Source: Acidimicrobiaceae bacterium (GTDB taxonomy: Bacteria; Actinomycetota; Acidimicrobiia; Acidimicrobiales; Palsa-688). Taken from it: 11,774 nucleotides of DNA. The notes below the pieces were generated by a model. That model was not told the origin of the DNA and searched no databases. It saw only the letters and a program-made list of their open reading frames with translations. Of this stretch, positions 8,601 to 11,774 are shown piece after piece. The stretch is taken from the NCBI GenBank assembly GCA_003158835.1, contig PMLI01000501.1:1-11774 (forward strand), given 5' to 3'. The position numbers and the translations under genes were made by a program. How positions within the stretch are numbered: the first letter of the stretch is position 1; every line of letters begins with the position of its first letter.

Positions 8601-11600
8601 ACACCGGCCTGCTCGCCCTGGCTTCGTCCGACCTGGAGAAGCGCCTGGCCACCTTGGTCGCCAACGTGGCGGGGGCGGTGCCGCCGATCAACCTGCCCGA
8701 CAACCTGCAGCTGTCTTTCAGCGACGGGGGCAGCAGACGGGGCGTGGCCATCACCGTGGCCGCCGGCCAGCGGGCCGACTTAGTGCCGGGAGGCGACATC
8801 GGGCTGGCCCTCGAGGTCGACACCAGCTGGGTCAACCCGGCCTTGTCGCCGCCGGGCCTGTCGGTCATGGTGCTCGACACGAGCGGGGAGGCGCCGCAGT
8901 TCACCGCCCCGCTGATCACCATGGACGGTGTCGGCTTGCGCCTGTACCGGAGGTCGGGGCCGCTGCTGGACAGCGTTGTCACGATCGGCTCGGTCGGCTT
9001 GTTCGGTCTGCTGCGCATCGACGCCGGGGGGGCGGGCGTGACCGACGGCGGCGTCGCCATCCAGCTGGCCGACCTCGGGGTGTCGCCGGGCTCGGCCGAC
9101 GGCGGCAGCAACGGCGTGGCCCAGGGCATCCTCGGCAACGCCGGGAAGTCCGGCGGGGGCGGGGACACCACGCCGCTCAAGCCGAAGTTCTCACCCGAGC
9201 TGGCGCTCCAGGCCCGGCAGGGATCACCGGGCGTGGCCTGGTCCCTCACCGCCGGGCCCGGGAACGGCCCCTGGCTCGTCCACATCGACCGCTCCTTCGG
9301 TCCCCTGCGCGTCGAAGACGTGGGCTTCGGCGACGACGTCACCAACGGCAAGCTGAACTCGGTCACCGTCATGATCTCCGGCGGCATCTCGCTGGCCGGC
9401 CTCAACCTGGACGTGGACGACCTGTCGGTCACCGCCCCCTGGCCGGCCAGCCAGACCGACCACAACCCGACCGACGCCGCCGCCTGGGGCCTCGACCTGG
9501 CCGGCCTGGAGGTCTCCTACTCGGGCGGCGGCGTGGAGCTGGCCGGGGGCCTGCGCCGGCGGGACAACCCGTCGCTGGCCGGCAACCCGCCGGACTACGT
9601 GGGCATCCTGCTGGCCCGCGTGGGCCCGTACGGGCTGACGGCGTTCGGCGGGTACGGGCAGTTCCCCTCGCCCACCGGGAAGTTCACCGCCCTGTTCGTG
9701 TTTGCTGCCATCAACGCGCCCATCGGCGGCCCGCCCATCTTCTTCGTGACCGGCCTGGGCGGGGGCGCCGGCATCAACCGGGCCCTGATCCTGCCCACCA
9801 ACCTGGACGACTTCGCCACCTTCCCCCTGGTGGCGGCGCTTGACCCTAACAGCACGCTGGCCGACGACCCGGAAAAGGCGATGGACCTCCTGTCGGCGGC
9901 GTTCCCGCCCCAGCAGGGGACGTTCTGGTTCGCCGCCGGGGTGTCGTTCACGTCGTTCGCCCTGGTGGAGTGCGTCGCCGTCGTCGCCATCGAGGTGGGT
10001 AACGGTTTCATGATCTCGCTGCTCGGGCTGGCCCGGGCCGCCCTGCCGACGGCCGACTTCGCCCTGGTGGAGATCGAGCTGGCCCTGATGGCCGAGTTCT
10101 CCACCTCGGAGGGCGTCCTCCTGGTGCGGGCCCAGCTGACCGACAACTCCTACTTGCTGACTCGGGACTGCCGGCTCACGGGTGGTTTCGCGTACGCGTC
10201 ATGGTTCGGCTCCAACCCCAACGCCGGCCAGTTCGTGCTGTCCATCGGCGGCTACCACCCCTCGTTCAACCGGCCCGACTACCCAGCCGTGCCCCGGGTC
10301 GGCTTCCGCTGGGACCTGCTCGGCTGTCTCACCATCACCGGCGGGTGCTACTTCGCCCTGACCAGCGAGGCGATCATGGCCGGCGCTCGCTTCACCGCCG
10401 CCCTCGTGCTCGGCCCGCTCTGGGCGTCGCTGTCGCTCGGGGTGGACGCCATCGTCTACTTCGACCCGTTCCACTTCGACGCCACCGGCTACGCGTCGAT
10501 CGCGGCCGGGATCACGATCGACATCGACCTGTTCTTCGGCCACATCACCGTGAGCTTGTCGTTCCACCTGGGGGCGCAGGTCGAGGTACAGGGCCCCAAT
10601 TTCCATGGCAGTGCCTCGATCGACCTGGACGTCACGTCGGCCACCATCTCGTTCGGCGACTCCACCGACGGGTCCACGCCCACGCTGGGCTGGGACGCCT
10701 TCGCCAGCAAGTACCTGACCAGCGGCGGCAACAAGCCCGTACTGTCGGGGGCGGTCCAGAGCGGCGCCATCACGCCAGCGGGCGGCTCCCCGACACCGGA
10801 CGGGTCGGCGGCCAACCCTTGGCTCCTGGTGCCCGAGTTCTCGCTGTCGATCGTCAGCACGGCGGCGGCCAACACGGCGGCGGCCACCGTCAACGTCACC
10901 ACGCCCGTGCCCGTCGGCGCGGCCGGGTGGGCGCAGTCCGGTTTCTCGCTGAACGGCAGCCTGGCCATCGCCCCCATGGGGCTGGGGGCCATCACCTCCA
11001 TCCTCGCCGTCTCCGTCGTGTCTGGCGCGGGCGAGGACATCGGGCCCATCACCTTCTCCGCCAACCCGGCACCCGGGCTGTCGCTGGCCCTGGTCACCGC
11101 CCCGCTGCCCAAGGGGGTGTGGGCGGCCCAGCTCCCGAGCGGCACCATCCCCACCGGGGACACCATCACCGCCGGCACCGGCATGACGCTGACGGCGACC
11201 GCCGAAGTCGATGCCGGGTCGCCGCCGATCGACTATGGGCAGGTGCAGCCGGGACAGCGCCAGCCGTTGCCCTTCGCCGCCGAGCACGCTGTGCGGCCGA
11301 GCCTGGGCCCGGATGCCGCCAACGCGGCCACCTTCACCGCCGACGCCAGCTCCAACTCCGGGACGGTGCTGACCGATGCGCAGAGCTATTTGAACGAGGG
11401 GCTGTTCGCCACGCCTATGACGCCCCTGGCCAATGCCACCTTCCGCCGTGACCGGGTCGCTCCACCAAGGCTTGCGCTGCTCACCGACGGGATCGCCCCG
11501 GCCGACATCGTGCCGCCCACACTCACCCAGATCGTGCGGCCGGTGCGCCCGCCGATCGACACGACCGTTCGGCCGCCGGTGATCACCGCCTTCCTGGCCG

Positions 11601-11774
11601 GGGGGACGGCGGCCGTGCAGCGCCAGGTGGTTCGGACGACGGTCAGCGCGGTAGCGGCCGGGGCGCTCGCTGCCCGGTCGGCCGGCCCGGCGTCTACAGC
11701 GGGCCCCTCCGGCGCCGCGCCGGCGGGCACAACGGGGACCGCGGGGGCCACGGGCACGGTCGGCACCTCGCCGG
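2663..11774 (+). CDS. Giant DUF6603-type modular protein, at least 3,037 residues, 3' end outside the window
   Basis: One frame is open from ATG 2663 to the window edge with no in-frame stop. The start overlaps the upstream stop (ATGA), and GGGA at 2657-2660 is too close to be a normal binding site, so translation probably depends on coupling. The N-terminus (MSAGTDMFGDISDLATALGV) has no signal peptide. Residues 30-2000 are beta-rich blocks alternating with short helical segments that carry an Asp-Pro motif at D34, D249 (variant), D486, D727, D1362, D1569, D1761 and D1990 (variant). Residues about 936-1160 resemble an alpha/beta-hydrolase fold without its serine. Residues about 2190-2670 are a DUF6603-like domain. 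Residues 2690-2970 are a further beta-rich region and 2994-3037 an Ala/Gly/Thr/Pro tail. There are no clear membrane segments and very few cysteines. Function is unknown; size and modularity suggest a structural, scaffold or delivered protein rather than a simple enzyme. Confidence 0.93.
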   Translation, partial: MSAGTDMFGDISDLATALGVVGPDGNISTDFFVDPGKAISGMLRDSARRTALLQFLDDVLGASGPPVQEANQTWAPLFQVSENVELYLVTAQLANSVSLGVGVRAATTASPSAEGRLSLPLVSIPPSGPPVFLPGSSSPEAVAQLVAEVDVGSPSLKSVSLRAVLPLGPGASGDLAISVSGLDVPGSDAPLDLTLDSDAAIGPQLLQAINALVKSELQALAGSLGPEVNTLLGLLGLAPGFPVPLPLTDLASRGLAALQDWLGQVAASDAALQAWFGHLAALVGATVGGGGLSATLSITSDIDLSLGLVVDTNSTGGRRLGPTVGVTATVATEASLEVTAMLFRASIGAHPSMTALPSLELHARYGTAMGPATILDVTESGVVVKVGSLRAGVALDTSRRPVFVLAADRVVLGPTASTTTHDVLDLTSPDALANVGGEAVSSVLSGLISSLGSAGTALSNLLGLSAPSTWTGGGWPTIDAAAFMADPVKAWFGFQQSVLALGTQAFADLLSEVTGLLGLPNVTNAAGTGADPWVLVDRSGLALVTWSTSASPTTLHLGARWQPAASPIGGVDGPTPSLRLMAEVLDITLPSGSMPVGLHVLPLVSLSAGLSTPAGHPVQVSLGAAGLNIPSVAATLGWTPAGGPTAALDLPGATVTVGTTTTAFALPTIDNSGNLVLPAGLDDHALETLLAGVLDSSSAPWLPALAQALGLGDPGAAGEPFATLLRDPRGWVTARLSSLLSAADASALGTNLSRIADFVAALVGTPAALPLSPHAALQPRGSGGAGAGEPAVTGSGRPDDPLVVSLQAGPAELDLSVWLDPDGPPIPPAVLTQLLQPKMLSDWLSGAGAALSTSDLLGLLTSAAAKVPGLSGLMAGRTTIAAGWDAIVTRCSGGDGLLPGGAPDIPGATASTLAGIAHQDLPAHLNLATLAGVPAGARTLYVTGPYVPPWPDGTVPALDLTTAGLPATAFDLSALAGSTNAWHIRLPFRDDCPGADAASRAQACAARLTAAITAAASGGQKVLVVAHGPAACGTARLAADGTTATSVAGLVLLGASVAPVPLDVLDQEPAGDALALARHLLPADGSHDSPELALARSVLTVFGELLDATHDPSVELSPPGGITTPTVPVWSVRGSLDTASLAKSLGGLVQAGLGSFQPGTGLPGNPGAPAPATPTALRAGLSMHVPRPASATTGDPAGISLDVTARLDFGGLALDGKPTASPPSFGLTVDIYRLNGWLCGGPQGSLPSPGVLRTPSLRRARLSVAGDLAVGTGGARATFTLYEASALGVTRDAWVLGSGGEQLGAETRVLLGRLAAAFTPLPATGPVTALADLLKGLGLADPTTDAPGFGLSVDAVQQLLVDPLNALKGAFASATSAPAVADALRRLLDFGGTGAIVQAPVGAFDIGVDLGASPPALTVSTSGLSLGGGPALAGSVRADVKGAWSGTVSLGPLAQGTAAFGTPALELALGPSRSVALTFGQPPKGVPPRITFYPAPSAGQMAGVAPAALAAAGAAALRALVSALRANVLSAAQVHQLDPVLTSLGLLSSAGAGTGGGLVPTLPFGLFTDPAGYLAHATGWSGAGTGPAADHVATLLDALRNLLGLTAPHGQLPLSTSVTLSASSPAGGGLRLALGYSGTAGQLTSVIDAGLTLAPGAAPVPHLDTTLGLAGHTANLALALNGPVLSATLHTAGSDIALFPNGPGLGTLATTAVQQALPYVLDALHDHAPAPVPQVLGAVRKVLGLGTTSFNAAQLQQLAADPSAQLVSRLLAYGTNAFGDLRPILPALPAPWAVSTAGGHLRVSYNDQWAQVSLGGAPSVLTVAASITAALPGITGASVSLGATLDTTGLRQLTASAQVANPLTIGPLSMAPTVEVVVGPSAAPSRVEAGIAVSDGTVNRAALLSFHLSPVTVSLVTQTNGVADPSADPSVVVRHLLVPLAAGTVLHESHVQSLLATAVGSRTVGGLLKGVLLTSGGDFDTGLLALASSDLEKRLATLVANVAGAVPPINLPDNLQLSFSDGGSRRGVAITVAAGQRADLVPGGDIGLALEVDTSWVNPALSPPGLSVMVLDTSGEAPQFTAPLITMDGVGLRLYRRSGPLLDSVVTIGSVGLFGLLRIDAGGAGVTDGGVAIQLADLGVSPGSADGGSNGVAQGILGNAGKSGGGGDTTPLKPKFSPELALQARQGSPGVAWSLTAGPGNGPWLVHIDRSFGPLRVEDVGFGDDVTNGKLNSVTVMISGGISLAGLNLDVDDLSVTAPWPASQTDHNPTDAAAWGLDLAGLEVSYSGGGVELAGGLRRRDNPSLAGNPPDYVGILLARVGPYGLTAFGGYGQFPSPTGKFTALFVFAAINAPIGGPPIFFVTGLGGGAGINRALILPTNLDDFATFPLVAALDPNSTLADDPEKAMDLLSAAFPPQQGTFWFAAGVSFTSFALVECVAVVAIEVGNGFMISLLGLARAALPTADFALVEIELALMAEFSTSEGVLLVRAQLTDNSYLLTRDCRLTGGFAYASWFGSNPNAGQFVLSIGGYHPSFNRPDYPAVPRVGFRWDLLGCLTITGGCYFALTSEAIMAGARFTAALVLGPLWASLSLGVDAIVYFDPFHFDATGYASIAAGITIDIDLFFGHITVSLSFHLGAQVEVQGPNFHGSASIDLDVTSATISFGDSTDGSTPTLGWDAFASKYLTSGGNKPVLSGAVQSGAITPAGGSPTPDGSAANPWLLVPEFSLSIVSTAAANTAAATVNVTTPVPVGAAGWAQSGFSLNGSLAIAPMGLGAITSILAVSVVSGAGEDIGPITFSANPAPGLSLALVTAPLPKGVWAAQLPSGTIPTGDTITAGTGMTLTATAEVDAGSPPIDYGQVQPGQRQPLPFAAEHAVRPSLGPDAANAATFTADASSNSGTVLTDAQSYLNEGLFATPMTPLANATFRRDRVAPPRLALLTDGIAPADIVPPTLTQIVRPVRPPIDTTVRPPVITAFLAGGTAAVQRQVVRTTVSAVAAGALAARSAGPASTAGPSGAAPAGTTGTAGATGTVGTSP
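2762..8670 (+). repeat. Degenerate protein-level repeat: Asp-Pro helical motif every 190-240 residues
   Basis: Within the giant protein, a short helical motif recurs after each beta block: FFVDPGKAISGML (D34), LPLTDLASRGLAAL (D249), AFMADPVKAWFGF (D486), LLRDPRGWVTARL (D727), LLVDPLNALKGAF (D1362), LFTDPAGYLAHAT (D1569), LAADPSAQLVSRL (D1761) and LASSDLEKRLATL (D1990). Six of the eight have Asp-Pro. Spacings are 215, 237, 241, 635, 207, 192 and 229 residues; the 635 gap includes the hydrolase-like insertion. DNA-level identity is low, so any duplication is old. Confidence 0.45.
5468..6142 (+). other. Alpha/beta-hydrolase-like domain inside the giant protein, nucleophile lost
   Basis: Covers about residues 936-1160. 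In order it has a strand followed by Gly-Pro (ARTLYVTGPYVP, from about 937), an Asp/Cys segment (RLPFRDDCPGAD), an amphipathic helix, then the strand-turn-helix KVLVVAHGPAACGTARLAA. Next come AGLVLLGASVAP and, at 1127-1137, VPVWSVRGSLD, which resembles the strand carrying the acidic catalytic residue. In active relatives the elbow reads Gly-His-Ser-x-Gly. Here it is Ala-His-Gly-Pro-Ala (1026-1030), with Gly at the Ser position. Known of the family: the elbow nucleophile is essential for hydrolysis. Inferred: this is a non-catalytic, perhaps ligand-binding, module. Confidence 0.45.
9230..10672 (+). other. DUF6603-like domain of the giant protein
   Basis: Covers about residues 2190-2670. Motifs in order: IDRSFGPLRVEDVGF (about 2200), FFVTGLGGGAGINRALILP (from 2360), GTFWFAAGVSFTSF (2419-2432), CRLTGGFAYASWFG, IGGYHPSFNRPDYPAVPRVG (2528-2547), then GFRWDL, YFALTSEAIMAGARF, VDAIVYFDPFHFDATGY and ISFGDS at 2662-2667. 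I match this run of motifs from memory to the DUF6603 family of bacterial and fungal proteins, whose role is unknown. The segment is rich in strands of alternating polar and hydrophobic residues. Confidence 0.7.

Noticed and set aside
8074..9465. Long minus-strand frame of 463 codons
   Set aside because: It lies antisense to the giant gene and is Ser/Thr/Pro/Arg-rich without recognisable motifs, as expected from antisense frames in GC-rich coding DNA. Other minus frames over 2593-11766 were rejected for the same reason.

Overview
The window looks like chromosomal DNA of a high-GC actinobacterium. Codons end mostly in G or C, starts are ATG, GTG or TTG, coding density is high on the right, and the recognisable families fit. 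The genus cannot be read from the sequence. No rRNA, tRNA, CRISPR array, insertion sequence or transposase is visible.

Left part (1 to about 1650, minus strand) is a decayed accessory patch, visibly less GC-rich than the rest. Read in transcription order (right to left) it holds: an 80-codon open frame with no usable start at its 5' end (1650-1408); the first 36 or so residues of a HigA-like helix-turn-helix protein with a strong ribosome binding site (1391-1233, frame broken); an ImmA/IrrE-type metallopeptidase domain in another frame (1336-473); an unrecognised 44-residue ORF (289-155); and protein-like sequence split over two frames that runs off the left edge. The HTH and metallopeptidase pieces are normally one protein, so a deletion plus frameshift appears to have removed the DNA-binding core.

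A divergent intergenic stretch of about 146 bp (1651-1796) carries a possible promoter for the plus-strand genes.

Right part (1797 to the end, plus strand) is a two-gene operon. The first gene encodes a 289-residue protein with a long Pro/Thr linker and an unrecognised C-terminal domain. Its stop overlaps the start of the second gene (ATGA, 2663-2666). The second gene is open from 2663 to the window end: at least 3,037 codons, with its 3' end outside the window. The product has no signal peptide and is built largely of beta-rich blocks separated by short helical segments carrying an Asp-Pro motif roughly every 190-240 residues. It contains an alpha/beta-hydrolase-like insertion that lacks the nucleophile serine, and a C-terminal domain that I recognise as the DUF6603 type. 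The two genes are probably co-expressed and translationally coupled, and their products may work together, but the function is unknown. The giant protein with its coupled partner is the best candidate for an undescribed system here.
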